Shown: positions 1 to 7,530 of the stretch, piece by piece
Numbering within the stretch: the first letter of the stretch is position 1
Layout of the letters: each line of letters starts with the position of its first letter
Assembly (NCBI RefSeq): GCF_905397275.1
Contig: NZ_CAJPUY010000004.1
Coordinates: 248,001-312,000, forward strand
Reading direction: 5' to 3'
DNA: 64,000 nt
Origin: Cupriavidus yeoncheonensis
GTDB taxonomy: Bacteria; Pseudomonadota; Gammaproteobacteria; Burkholderiales; Burkholderiaceae
The notes under the pieces: model-generated
What the model was told of the DNA's origin: nothing
Seen by the model: only the letters and a program-made list of their open reading frames with translations
The model's database searches: none
Made by a program: the position numbers and the translations under genes

Positions 1-1124
1 TGCGCCAGCTCGTGCAGGCGCGCCTGACGCGCTGGTTGCACCCGCAAGCCCGCATGTACTGGCAGGGGCCGGCCGACCTGGCGGTCGTCACCCCGCTGCC
101 GGCGACAACGCCGGACCCGGTCCGGCTGGGACAGCGCATGGCCGATGAACTGGCCCGCCCTTTCACGCTGGACGGCCCCGAGCTGTTCCTGTCCTGCAGC
201 GTCGGCGTGTCCCTCGATCATCCCGACGTCGCCGCCGAGCGCAGCCTGCAGCATGCATTCGACGCCATGCTTCGCATCTGCCGCCAGGGAGGCGACGGGC
301 TGGCCAGCGCCATGTGGGCCGGTCCGCCCGCGGCGGACCAGATGATCACGGCCTTGCCGCTCGCGCTGGAACGCGGCGAACTCAGCCTGCACCTGCAGCC
401 CCGCGCCGACTTCGAAGGCGCACGGATCAGCGGCTACTCGGTCCGGCTGCGATGGCGCCATCCCGCCCTTGGCAGGGTCGCGCCGCAGGACTTCCTGCCG
501 GCACTGGAAAGCCTCGGGCTGATGGGACCGGTGGGCAACTGGCTGCTTCGCAGCCTGGCACCGCTGGCACACGCGGCGGCCGATATTGGCCCGCTGCAGT
601 TCACCTTGCTGGCCTCCAGTGCGCAATTGCATCAGCTGGACATGGTCGACGCGCTCACGCGTACGCTCGATACCGGGGCCATCGCACCGCAACGGCTTTG
701 CATCGAAGTGCCCTCCACCAACCTGCCCGACGACGCCGAACTGATTGCCCGGTTCGAAGCGTTGCGCCGGCGCGGCCTGCAACTGTCGCTCAGCGACTTC
801 AACGAGCGCCCCGAAAGCCTTGAAACCTTTGGCCGGCTGCGGCCCGACCGTGTCACGCTGGACGTGCGCAGCCTCGGCCACGCCCACCAGCCCGCCCATG
901 CGGCGGCCGGCTTGCGGACGGCCTGCGCCGTGGCACGCAAGGCAGGCGCCATGGTCTGCGCCAAGGGCGTGGAAACGCGCAAGCAGCTGGAACAGGTGCA
1001 CGGCTGGGGCTGCCACAGCGTCCAGGGCTACCTGCTCGCCCAGCCGTTTCCGGCCACCTGGCTGGCACAGACGCACTGGGCGATCCAGCAGCGTGCCCGG
1101 GAACTGCTCGGGCCCGCGGCGTGA
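1..1124 (+). CDS. Degenerate GGDEF/EAL-domain protein (5' end missing)
   Basis: The frame is open to the left edge, so the first GTG at 12 is probably internal and the gene is cut by the window. The first 100 or so residues resemble the tail of a GGDEF domain (SVGVSL, DAMLRICRQGGDG). The rest is a full-length EAL fold ending with the family-like GCHSVQGYLLAQPFP. Key catalytic positions are lost: the GxEALxRW motif reads GYSVRLRW, the DDFGTG loop reads SDFNER, the metal-site Lys region reads VTLDVRSL, and AEGVET reads AKGVET. Only the IEVPST Glu looks kept. A phosphodiesterase activity is therefore unlikely; a c-di-GMP binding or protein-interaction role is inferred. Followed by the entericidin gene with its own start signals. 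Confidence 0.8.
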   Translation, partial: RQLVQARLTRWLHPQARMYWQGPADLAVVTPLPATTPDPVRLGQRMADELARPFTLDGPELFLSCSVGVSLDHPDVAAERSLQHAFDAMLRICRQGGDGLASAMWAGPPAADQMITALPLALERGELSLHLQPRADFEGARISGYSVRLRWRHPALGRVAPQDFLPALESLGLMGPVGNWLLRSLAPLAHAAADIGPLQFTLLASSAQLHQLDMVDALTRTLDTGAIAPQRLCIEVPSTNLPDDAELIARFEALRRRGLQLSLSDFNERPESLETFGRLRPDRVTLDVRSLGHAHQPAHAAAGLRTACAVARKAGAMVCAKGVETRKQLEQVHGWGCHSVQGYLLAQPFPATWLAQTHWAIQQRARELLGPAA

Positions 1125-1176
1125 TGCCACTGCGGCGGGGACAAGGCCTGCTCGGCACGATTTACAAATTGCGACA

Positions 1177-1190
1177 CATCACATGTGATG
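1177..1190. promoter_or_regulatory. 14-bp perfect palindrome upstream of entericidin gene
   Basis: CATCACATGTGATG is self-complementary and lies about 62 bases before the GTG at 1252. A TAAAAT hexamer at 1209-1214 could be a -10 box. A regulator-binding site is possible, but the factor is unknown. Confidence 0.35.
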
Positions 1191-1251
1191 CCGGACGCCG
1201 CTGACGGGTAAAATCTGCCGCGAAATGTCCATGACCTCAAAGGAGCCCGGC

Positions 1252-1383
1252 GTGAAGAAAGGTTGGATCTGGTGCGTACTGTTCGCGACCTTGCTGGCTG
1301 GCTGCAATACCATGGCCGGACTCGGCCAGGATATCCAGCGCGGCGGCCAGAAACTGGAAGGCGCGGCAGACCGCCACAAGTAA
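1252..1383 (+). CDS. Entericidin EcnA/EcnB-family lipoprotein
   Basis: A 43-residue protein starting at GTG. AAAGGAG at 1239-1245 is 6 bases upstream and decides this start over in-frame ATGs at 1225 and 1231. Residues 1-17 form a short lipoprotein signal with lipobox LAGC (Cys18). The mature part, NTMAGLGQDIQRGGQKLEG, matches the conserved entericidin core. Entericidins are small membrane lipoproteins, described in enteric bacteria as an antidote/toxin pair linked to stationary-phase lysis. Only one copy is present here, so a toxin-antitoxin pair is not evident. A strong intrinsic terminator follows at 1425-1448. Confidence 0.85.
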   Translation: MKKGWIWCVLFATLLAGCNTMAGLGQDIQRGGQKLEGAADRHK

Positions 1384-1424
1384 GTGGCAAGCCCCCTTTG
1401 CAGGGGCTCGGCGCATCCAAGGCA

Positions 1425-1448
1425 ACGGCACGCAATGCGTGCCGTTTT
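1425..1448 (+). terminator. Intrinsic terminator after entericidin gene
   Basis: Nine-base perfect stem ACGGCACGC/GCGTGCCGT with a 3-base loop, followed by a T run. A weaker hairpin (AGCCCC/GGGGCT) lies just before it. It lies between convergent genes. Confidence 0.8.
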
Positions 1449-1485
1449 GCTTTCCATGCGGATGGGCGATGACGTCCGATGACTG

Positions 1486-2127
1486 TCAGTTCCGCCGCAG
1501 CGACACGGCCTCTTCGGCCAGCTTGCGGATGCGGCCCCAGTCGCCGGCCGCGACAGCGTCCTTGGGCACTACCCAGGAACCGCCCACGCACACCACGTTC
1601 GGCAAGGCGAGATAGCTCGGCGCCAGCGCCGCGTCAATGCCGCCGGTCGGACAGAAACGCAGCTGCGACAGCGGTCCGTACAGCGACTTGAGCATCGGCA
1701 CGCCGCCCGCGGCCTGTGCCGGGAAGAACTTCAGGAAGGTGAAGCCGGCCTCGAGCGCGGCCATCGCCTCGCTGGCCGTGGCCACGCCCGGCAGCAGCGG
1801 GATGCCGGCATCCTGCGCCCCGGCCGCCAGCGCGGGCGTCAGGCCCGGCGACACGGCAAACTGCGCGCCGGCATCGCGCACGGCATGGAGCTGCGCCACG
1901 GTCAGTACCGTGCCGGCGCCTACGCATGCGCCCGGAATCTTCGCGGCCACGGCGCGCATGGCGTCCATCGCCACCGGTGTGCGCAGCGTGATCTCCAGCA
2001 GCGGCAGGCCGCCGGCGACCAACGCTTCGCTGACATGCAGCGCCTCGTCGACGGAGCCGAACTCCAGTACGGGAATGACCGGCACATTGGCCAGTCGCGC
2101 GAGCAGCGGGGAAGGTTGAACTTGCAT
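1486..2127 (-). CDS. eda: KDPG aldolase (2-dehydro-3-deoxy-phosphogluconate aldolase)
   Basis: Cleaves 2-keto-3-deoxy-6-phosphogluconate to pyruvate and glyceraldehyde 3-phosphate. With the ATG at 2127 the protein is 213 residues, the E. coli Eda length. Key residues then fall on the classic numbers: Glu45 in LEITLRT and the Schiff-base Lys133 in FLKFFPA. A longer frame from TTG at 2151 exists but lacks a ribosome site and breaks this register. The phosphate-binding stretch PTGGI is present near 160. It is the last gene of a leftward set, 48 bases after kdgK, and completes the catabolic route proposed for this locus. Confidence 0.93.
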   Translation of the reverse strand: MQVQPSPLLARLANVPVIPVLEFGSVDEALHVSEALVAGGLPLLEITLRTPVAMDAMRAVAAKIPGACVGAGTVLTVAQLHAVRDAGAQFAVSPGLTPALAAGAQDAGIPLLPGVATASEAMAALEAGFTFLKFFPAQAAGGVPMLKSLYGPLSQLRFCPTGGIDAALAPSYLALPNVVCVGGSWVVPKDAVAAGDWGRIRKLAEEAVSLRRN

Positions 2128-2175
2128 GGCAGTCTGGATGGTTGCGGACAAGAGGTAGATCAGTAGATCAATCGA

Positions 2176-3111
2176 TCAGGCGATCACGGACACCGACTGC
2201 GCCAGCCTGGCGAGCACGGTGTCCGCGGAAGGAATCGGCGCCACGGCGCCATAGCCCGTGGTGGACAGCGCTGCGGCCACGTTCGCATAGCGCGCGGCTT
2301 CGAACGGATCGGCGCCTGCGGCGAGCCGCGCGATGAAGCTGCCGCCGAAGCAGTCGCCGGCACCCGTGGCATCGACCGGCTGGACCGCAAACGGCTGCAC
2401 CAGCGTGCGCGATTCGGTCGTGGCCACGTAGGCGCCCTCTTCGCCAAGCTTGAGCGCCACCAGGCCAACGCCGCAGCCGAGCAGGTAATCGACGACGGCG
2501 TCGCGGTCATCGAGCCCCGTCAGGACGGTAATGTCGTCCCAGCTCGGCAGGCACACTTCCGTGAAGGAAAACGCCTCGCGCATGATGGCGCGCGCCCGCG
2601 CCAGCGACCACAGGCGCAGCCGCAGGTTGGTATCGAGCGACACCTTCACGCCAGCCTTGCGCGCATGCTCCATCGCGGCCAGGCCCGCATCGCAGGCGCT
2701 CGTGCTGATGGCCAGGCTGATGCCTGACAAATGCAGGAACTTGGCCTGCGCGATCGCGGCCAGCGGCAGCTGTTCGTGATGGTAGCGGGCCGCGGCCGAA
2801 CCTTCGCGCAGGTAGTCGAAGCGGTGGCCATGGCTGTCATGGCTGACGAAATACACGCCGGTCGGCGCGACCGGATCCACGCGGACGTGGCGCGTATCCA
2901 CACGCTCGTGTGTCCACAGCGCCATCAGGCGTTCGCCGAAGGCGTCGGCACCCACCGCAGTGATGTAGCCGGTGGTCGCGCCCTGCCTTGCGGCCGCGAT
3001 GCAGAAGTTCGAAGTGTCGCCGCCAAAGCCCTGCAGGTAGCGGGTCGGATCGTCGGGCTGCTGGTTGAACTCCACCAGCGGCTCGCCATAGGCCAGGATA
3101 TCGATGCTCAT
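2176..3111 (-). CDS. kdgK: 2-keto-3-deoxygluconate kinase (PfkB family)
   Basis: A 311-residue ribokinase/PfkB-family sugar kinase. The N-terminal FGGDTSNFCIAAARQG is the substrate-side glycine motif. DATGAGDCFGGSF at 247-259 is the second PfkB signature, with the anion hole and catalytic base Asp253. Its position 12 bases after the dehydratase-like gene and 48 before eda makes 2-keto-3-deoxygluconate the best substrate guess; the product KDPG is the Eda substrate. Sequence alone cannot exclude another sugar acid. Confidence 0.88.
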   Translation of the reverse strand: MSIDILAYGEPLVEFNQQPDDPTRYLQGFGGDTSNFCIAAARQGATTGYITAVGADAFGERLMALWTHERVDTRHVRVDPVAPTGVYFVSHDSHGHRFDYLREGSAAARYHHEQLPLAAIAQAKFLHLSGISLAISTSACDAGLAAMEHARKAGVKVSLDTNLRLRLWSLARARAIMREAFSFTEVCLPSWDDITVLTGLDDRDAVVDYLLGCGVGLVALKLGEEGAYVATTESRTLVQPFAVQPVDATGAGDCFGGSFIARLAAGADPFEAARYANVAAALSTTGYGAVAPIPSADTVLARLAQSVSVIA

Positions 3112-3123
3112 GTCGCGCTCGTC

Positions 3124-4401
3124 TCAGAAGAAGGTCTGGACAATGTCGATGACGCGCATGTCGCCGTTCAGCACGGGAATATGCCGCCACTTGTCGAAGG
3201 TCAGGCACGGGTGCGAGATGTCGAAGGCGATCATGTCGCCGACCCGCACATCGTCGCCCGCGCGGATCTGCAGGTATGCGTGCTGGTCCATCATGCCCGT
3301 GACTTCCCAGTGCGCGGGCACGGCCACCGGAGCGGCGCTGCCGGGGCGGTAGATCACCGCCGGAATCGGCATGCCGGCGTCGAACGCCGCGTCGCGCTTG
3401 CCCATGCCGATGATGGCCCGGCCGGGCTCGGGCACGGATTGCACATAAGCCCACAGTTGCAGCGCCGGCAGCAGGCCCTCACGCATCTTCTGCGCCACCG
3501 GGTTGCTCGCCAGGATGCGCTCCTGCGCGGCCTTGTAGATGCCCACGTCGTGGGTCAGGTAGCAGCCCGGGCGCAGCACCACCTCGATCGGGGTGCCGAT
3601 ATCGGTGCGGGCGAACTCCTCGGCCACCACGTCGTACCAGGCCGAGCCGGCCCCCGACATCACCACCGGGCTGCGGCCAAAGCGGCCCTGCTGCGCAATC
3701 TCGCGGGTGACCGCCACGGTGCGCTGCAGGAAGCGCCGGATGTCGGCCTCTTCCTTGAGCACGCCTTCATAGATCTCCACGCCCGCCAGCGACAGCGCGT
3801 CCGGCCAGCGCGCCAGCGCCGCCAGCACGTCGGCCTGCTGCGCGGCGTCGCGCACGCCGGTGCGCCCGCCCTCCACGCCCAGCTCCAGCAGCACCTGCAG
3901 CGTCTGGCCGCGCTCGCGGAAGTACGCGCCGAGTTGGTCCACCAGGTCGGCGGAATCGACCAGCGAGAAGAACTCGAAGCCAGGATCGCGCAACAGGTCG
4001 GCAATGATTTCCATGTTGCGGCGGCCCACCAGCTGGTTGGCCATCAGCACCCGGCGCACGCCGTGGGCATAGGCCGCCGCGGTCTGGTGCGCCGTCGCCA
4101 GCGTAATGCCCCAGGCGCCCGCGCCAAGCTGGCGCGCAAACAGCTTGGGCGCCATGGTCGTCTTGCCATGGGGTGCAAGCTGCACACCGTACTCATCCAT
4201 GAAGCGGCGCATCCATTCCAGGTTGTGGGACAGGCGCTCCTCATAAAGCACCGCGGCCGGCAGGCTGAGCTCTTCGCGCAGCAGGCTCCAGCCGGTCTGG
4301 CCGGCGTCTTCGGGGGCAAGCGGGGCTTCCAGCCTGCCCAGCGCCTTGTTGAGCGGATCGATCGTGCCGGCTTGGTACTTTGTTTCACGCATGCCTGTCA
4401 T
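3124..4401 (-). CDS. D-serine dehydratase-like PLP/zinc enzyme (amino acid deaminase)
   Basis: A 425-residue fold-type III PLP enzyme with an alanine-racemase-like N-terminal barrel. The PLP Lys80 sits in APHGKTTMAP. The C-terminal DSD1-like domain carries the zinc pair His397 and Cys399 in ISHPCLTFDKW. The family removes water and ammonia from beta-hydroxy D-amino acids (D-serine, D-threonine, D-threo-3-hydroxyaspartate). Being first in an operon with kdgK and eda suggests a substrate whose product is 2-keto-3-deoxygluconate, such as D-glucosaminate, which has the same 2R, 3-hydroxy arrangement. That substrate is inference. ATG 4401 is used; ATG 4392 has a better spaced AGGGTGA and is an alternative. 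Confidence 0.85.
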   Translation of the reverse strand: MTGMRETKYQAGTIDPLNKALGRLEAPLAPEDAGQTGWSLLREELSLPAAVLYEERLSHNLEWMRRFMDEYGVQLAPHGKTTMAPKLFARQLGAGAWGITLATAHQTAAAYAHGVRRVLMANQLVGRRNMEIIADLLRDPGFEFFSLVDSADLVDQLGAYFRERGQTLQVLLELGVEGGRTGVRDAAQQADVLAALARWPDALSLAGVEIYEGVLKEEADIRRFLQRTVAVTREIAQQGRFGRSPVVMSGAGSAWYDVVAEEFARTDIGTPIEVVLRPGCYLTHDVGIYKAAQERILASNPVAQKMREGLLPALQLWAYVQSVPEPGRAIIGMGKRDAAFDAGMPIPAVIYRPGSAAPVAVPAHWEVTGMMDQHAYLQIRAGDDVRVGDMIAFDISHPCLTFDKWRHIPVLNGDMRVIDIVQTFF

Positions 4402-4437
4402 CACCCTGAAAAAATCTGATTGACGTAATGATATCCC

Positions 4438-4455
4438 TGAAATTACGATATTTCA
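4438..4455. promoter_or_regulatory. Candidate RpiR operator in divergent intergenic region
   Basis: TGAAAT-N6-ATTTCA is a perfect dyad in the AT-rich stretch between the dehydratase gene and rpiR. MurR/RpiR-family operators are often dyads of this kind, so autoregulation plus control of the leftward operon is likely. A TATAAA at 4463-4468 could be the -10 of the rpiR promoter. Confidence 0.5.
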
Positions 4456-4577
4456 TCCTTGTTATAAAGTAACACGCCGTTTCCGGATGGGCAGCCTGAC
4501 TGGCGTCGGCGCCGCCTCGCACCCGGGCCGGCACTATCAGTTATAGCCCTTCGCCAGCCCCAGGACCTTCCCGAGCC

Positions 4578-5498
4578 ATGACCGCGCCCTTCGACATCCT
4601 GACCCGCATCGCCGAGCGCGGCCCCGCGCTGCGCCTGGCCGAGCAGAAGGTGGCGCAAGTCGTTCTGGAGGACCTCGCGGGCGCGGCGGCCGCCAGCATC
4701 AATGAGCTGGCGCGCAAGGCCGGCGTGAGCGAAGCCAGCGTAACCCGCTTTGCCAAGGCGATCGGCTGCCGCGATGTGCGCGACCTCAAGCTGCGGCTGG
4801 CCCAGGCCACCGCGGTGGGCATGCGCTTCCTGCAGCCGGATGGCGCGTCAGTGCCGGACGACACCCCGGCCACCCTGGCCGACCGCATCCATGCCGACGT
4901 ACTGAGCGCCCTCGAAGTCAACCGCAAGCTGATCGATGCCGAGCGCGTGGAGCAGGCCGCGCGCCTGTTGCTGGGCGCACGCATGGTCTACGCTTTTGGC
5001 ATGGGCGGAGGCTCGTCCATCATGGCCGACGAGGCGCGCCACCGCCTGGCGCGGCTGGGGCAGCCCGTGGCCAGCTACCAGGACGCGCTGCTGCAGAAGA
5101 TGGTGGCGGCAACGCTCAGCCGCGACGACGTGGTGCTCGCATTCTCGGCGAGCGGCAGCGTGCCGGAGATGCTGGCCAGTTGCGATATCGCGCGCGAATA
5201 CGGCGCCACGCTGGTGGCCGTGACCGCGCTGGGGTCGCCGCTGGCCGCGCGCGCCGACGTGTTGCTGCCGGTGCGCACGCTCGAGACCGATTTCATCTTC
5301 AAGCCGTCGGCCTCGCGCTACGCGATGCTGCTGGTGCTGGACGTGCTGGCCACGCAGTGCGCGCTGCTGCAGCAGGACCAGAGCAAGGAACGGCTGCGCC
5401 GCCTGAAATACGTGCTCGACGCCCACCGCGGCCCCGGCGGCGAGCGCGGCCAAGATGCAGGCGCCGGCCCGGACGGCCGCCAGCCGCTGGGAGACTGA
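4578..5498 (+). CDS. MurR/RpiR-family transcriptional regulator
   Basis: A 306-residue regulator. An N-terminal HTH_6 domain (about 1-80) contains the helix-turn-helix NELARKAGVSEASVTRFAKAIG. A C-terminal SIS phosphosugar-binding domain spans about 120-255 (GMGGGSSIMADE, FSASGSVPEMLA). The family senses phosphorylated sugars or sugar acids; the relative HexR senses KDPG. An SIS sensor fits a pathway producing KDPG better than a plain D-amino acid pathway. It is divergent from the dehydratase-kdgK-eda set and 4 bases upstream of the D-aminoacylase, so it probably controls both arms. The C-terminal tail after 285 is Gly/Arg-rich and probably disordered. Confidence 0.92.
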   Translation: MTAPFDILTRIAERGPALRLAEQKVAQVVLEDLAGAAAASINELARKAGVSEASVTRFAKAIGCRDVRDLKLRLAQATAVGMRFLQPDGASVPDDTPATLADRIHADVLSALEVNRKLIDAERVEQAARLLLGARMVYAFGMGGGSSIMADEARHRLARLGQPVASYQDALLQKMVAATLSRDDVVLAFSASGSVPEMLASCDIAREYGATLVAVTALGSPLAARADVLLPVRTLETDFIFKPSASRYAMLLVLDVLATQCALLQQDQSKERLRRLKYVLDAHRGPGGERGQDAGAGPDGRQPLGD

Positions 5499-5502
5499 CC
5501 CT

Positions 5503-6966
5503 ATGCCACACCTGTTCGACACCCTGATCCGCTGCGTGATGCTGCTCGATGGCTCGGGCGCCGCGGCCCGCATGGCCGACGTGGCCCTGCGCGACGGCCT
5601 GATCGCGCGCATCGACGAATCCGGCGCCATCGACCCGGACGCCGCCGCCCACGTGGTCGAAGGCCACGGCCTGGTCCTGTCGCCAGGCTTTATCGACGTG
5701 CACACGCACGACGACACCAACGTGGTCCGCCAGCCCGAAATGACGCCGAAACTGTCGCAAGGCGTGACCACCGTGATCGTCGGTAACTGCGGCATCAGCG
5801 CGGCACCGGTCGTGCTGTCGGGCGATCCGCCCGACCCGATGAACCTGCTCGGGCATGCCGATGCCTTCTGCTACCCGGACTTCCGCTCGTATGTGGAAGC
5901 TGTCGAAGCCGCGCAGCCGGCCGTCAACGTCGCGGCGCTGGTCGGCCACACCGCGCTGCGCAGCAACCAGATGGACCAGCTGGACCGCGCCGCCACGCCT
6001 GCCGAGATTGCCGCCATGCGCGCGCAGCTTGAAGAGGCACTGCAGCATGGCGCGCTCGGCCTGTCCACCGGACTGGCCTATGCCAACGCCTTCTCGGCGC
6101 CCACGGAGGAAGTGCTGGCCCTGGCCGAACCGCTCGCCAATGCCGGCGCGCTCTACGCCACGCACCTGCGCAGCGAGTTTGCCGAGATCCTCGACGCGAT
6201 GGACGAAGCGTTCCGCATCGGCCGCCATGCGCGCGTGCCCGTGGTGATCTCGCACCTGAAATGCGCCGGCGTGCCCAACTGGGGCCGCAGCACGGAAGTG
6301 CTCGACGCCGTCGACGCCGCGCAGCGCTGGCAGCCCGTGGGCTGCGACTGCTATCCCTATACCGCCAGTTCGTCGACGCTGGACCTGAAGCAGGTGACCA
6401 GCGACTTCGACATCATGGTGACCTGGTCCGAAGGCGCGCCGGAAATGGGCGGCCGCCTGCTGGCCGAGATCGCGGCCGAATGGCAGGTCGACCTGCACGA
6501 GGCCGCGCGCCGCCTGATGCCCGCCGGCGCCGTCTACCACTGCATGGAAGACGCCGACGTCGACCGCATCCTGAGCCACCCGGCCACCGTGGTGGGCTCC
6601 GACGGCCTGCCCAACGACCCGCTGCCGCATCCGCGCCTGTGGGGCGCGTTCCCGCGCGTGCTCGGCCACTATGCGCGCGACCGCGAGCTGTTCCCGCTCG
6701 CGGTGGCCGTCAACAAGATGACCGGCATGTCGGCCGAGCGCTTCGGCCTGGCCGGGCGCGGCTTCGTGCGCGAAGGCTACTGGGCCGACCTGGTGCTGTT
6801 CGACGCCGACACCATCCGCGACGCCGCCAGCTTTACCGATCCGATGCAACCGGCCGAAGGCATTGCCGCGGTCTGGGTCAACGGCGAGTTGTCCTGGCTG
6901 CAGCGCCAGCCCACCGGCTTGCGCGCCGGCCGCTTCCTGCCGCGCGGCCCCCGGCCGGCGGCCTGA
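5503..6966 (+). CDS. N-acyl-D-amino-acid deacylase (D-aminoacylase)
   Basis: A 487-residue amidohydrolase that removes the acyl group from N-acyl-D-amino acids. Starting at ATG 5503 the metal ligands sit at His67/His69 (DVHTHD), Cys96 (GNCGIS), His221 and His251. Cys96 and the two later histidines match the known Alcaligenes enzyme layout (Cys96, His220, His250). A C-terminal SDGLPND loop carries the expected Asp. A frame-extended start at 5455 overlaps rpiR and is unlikely. Context (RidA, GntP, PLP dehydratase, KdgK, Eda) suggests an N-acyl sugar-derived D-amino acid as natural substrate, which is inference. Confidence 0.93.
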   Translation: MPHLFDTLIRCVMLLDGSGAAARMADVALRDGLIARIDESGAIDPDAAAHVVEGHGLVLSPGFIDVHTHDDTNVVRQPEMTPKLSQGVTTVIVGNCGISAAPVVLSGDPPDPMNLLGHADAFCYPDFRSYVEAVEAAQPAVNVAALVGHTALRSNQMDQLDRAATPAEIAAMRAQLEEALQHGALGLSTGLAYANAFSAPTEEVLALAEPLANAGALYATHLRSEFAEILDAMDEAFRIGRHARVPVVISHLKCAGVPNWGRSTEVLDAVDAAQRWQPVGCDCYPYTASSSTLDLKQVTSDFDIMVTWSEGAPEMGGRLLAEIAAEWQVDLHEAARRLMPAGAVYHCMEDADVDRILSHPATVVGSDGLPNDPLPHPRLWGAFPRVLGHYARDRELFPLAVAVNKMTGMSAERFGLAGRGFVREGYWADLVLFDADTIRDAASFTDPMQPAEGIAAVWVNGELSWLQRQPTGLRAGRFLPRGPRPAA

Positions 6967-7008
6967 CTTCCCCCCCTTTTTCTGTTTCACCCGATTTCAG
7001 GAGTTTTC

Positions 7009-7401
7009 ATGGATATCAAGCGATTCGGCGTAGAAGGCGGCACCGGCCAGGGCGGCCAGCACATGCCGTTTGCCCGTGCGGTGGCTGCCGACGGCTGGCT
7101 CTACGTTTCCGGCCAGGTGCCGATGATCAACGGCGAACTGGTCGACGGCAGCATCGTCGCGCAGACGCACCAGGCCATCAGGAACGTGCTGGCCATCCTG
7201 GCCGAGGCCGGCTACGGCCCCGAGCACGTGGTGCGCTGCGGCGTCTGGCTGGACGACGCGCGTGACTTCGCCTCGTTCAACAAGATCTTCAAGGAATACT
7301 TCGGCGCCAACCCGCCCGCCCGTGCCTGCGTGCAGTCCAGCATGGTGGTGGATTGCAAGGTCGAAGTGGACTGCATTGCGTACAAGAAGCCGACGGCGTG
7401 A
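7009..7401 (+). CDS. ridA: RidA-family enamine/imine deaminase
   Basis: A 130-residue YjgF/YER057c/UK114 protein. The conserved Arg105 (NPPARACVQ) and Glu119 (KVEVDCIA), which bind the imine carboxylate and activate water, are present. RidA proteins hydrolyse reactive enamine/imine intermediates released by PLP dehydratases, so co-location with the DSD-like enzyme is functionally consistent. ATG 7009 is preceded by CAGGAG. It is 42 bases after the D-aminoacylase gene. Confidence 0.93.
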   Translation: MDIKRFGVEGGTGQGGQHMPFARAVAADGWLYVSGQVPMINGELVDGSIVAQTHQAIRNVLAILAEAGYGPEHVVRCGVWLDDARDFASFNKIFKEYFGANPPARACVQSSMVVDCKVEVDCIAYKKPTA

Positions 7402-7443
7402 GCCTGCCGCCGGCCTCGACTGACTGACTGTCTGCGCCCCTAA

Positions 7444-7467
7444 CCCTCTCCCGCACACGGGAGAGGG
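7444..7467. repeat. REP-like inverted repeat between ridA and gntP
   Basis: CCCTCTCCCG and CGGGAGAGGG form a perfect 10-bp stem with a CACA loop. CCCTCTCCC/GGGAGAGGG hairpins of this style recur between genes in many beta- and gamma-proteobacterial genomes. It could dampen transcription into the permease gene. There is no T run on the + strand. Confidence 0.6.
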
Positions 7468-7530
7468 GAGAAAACAACAAGCCGAACTATTGCCGCTACA
7501 AGCGGCCTTTTTTCCACAGAAGGAGACAAC

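Noticed and set aside
1486-2151. TTG start at 2151 for eda
   Set aside because: It shifts the catalytic residues off their conserved numbering and has no ribosome site; ATG 2127 gives Glu45 and Lys133.
2731-4419. A 562-codon + strand frame opposite the kdgK and dehydratase genes
   Set aside because: Shadow composition, no motif, while the minus strand encodes two well-conserved enzymes.
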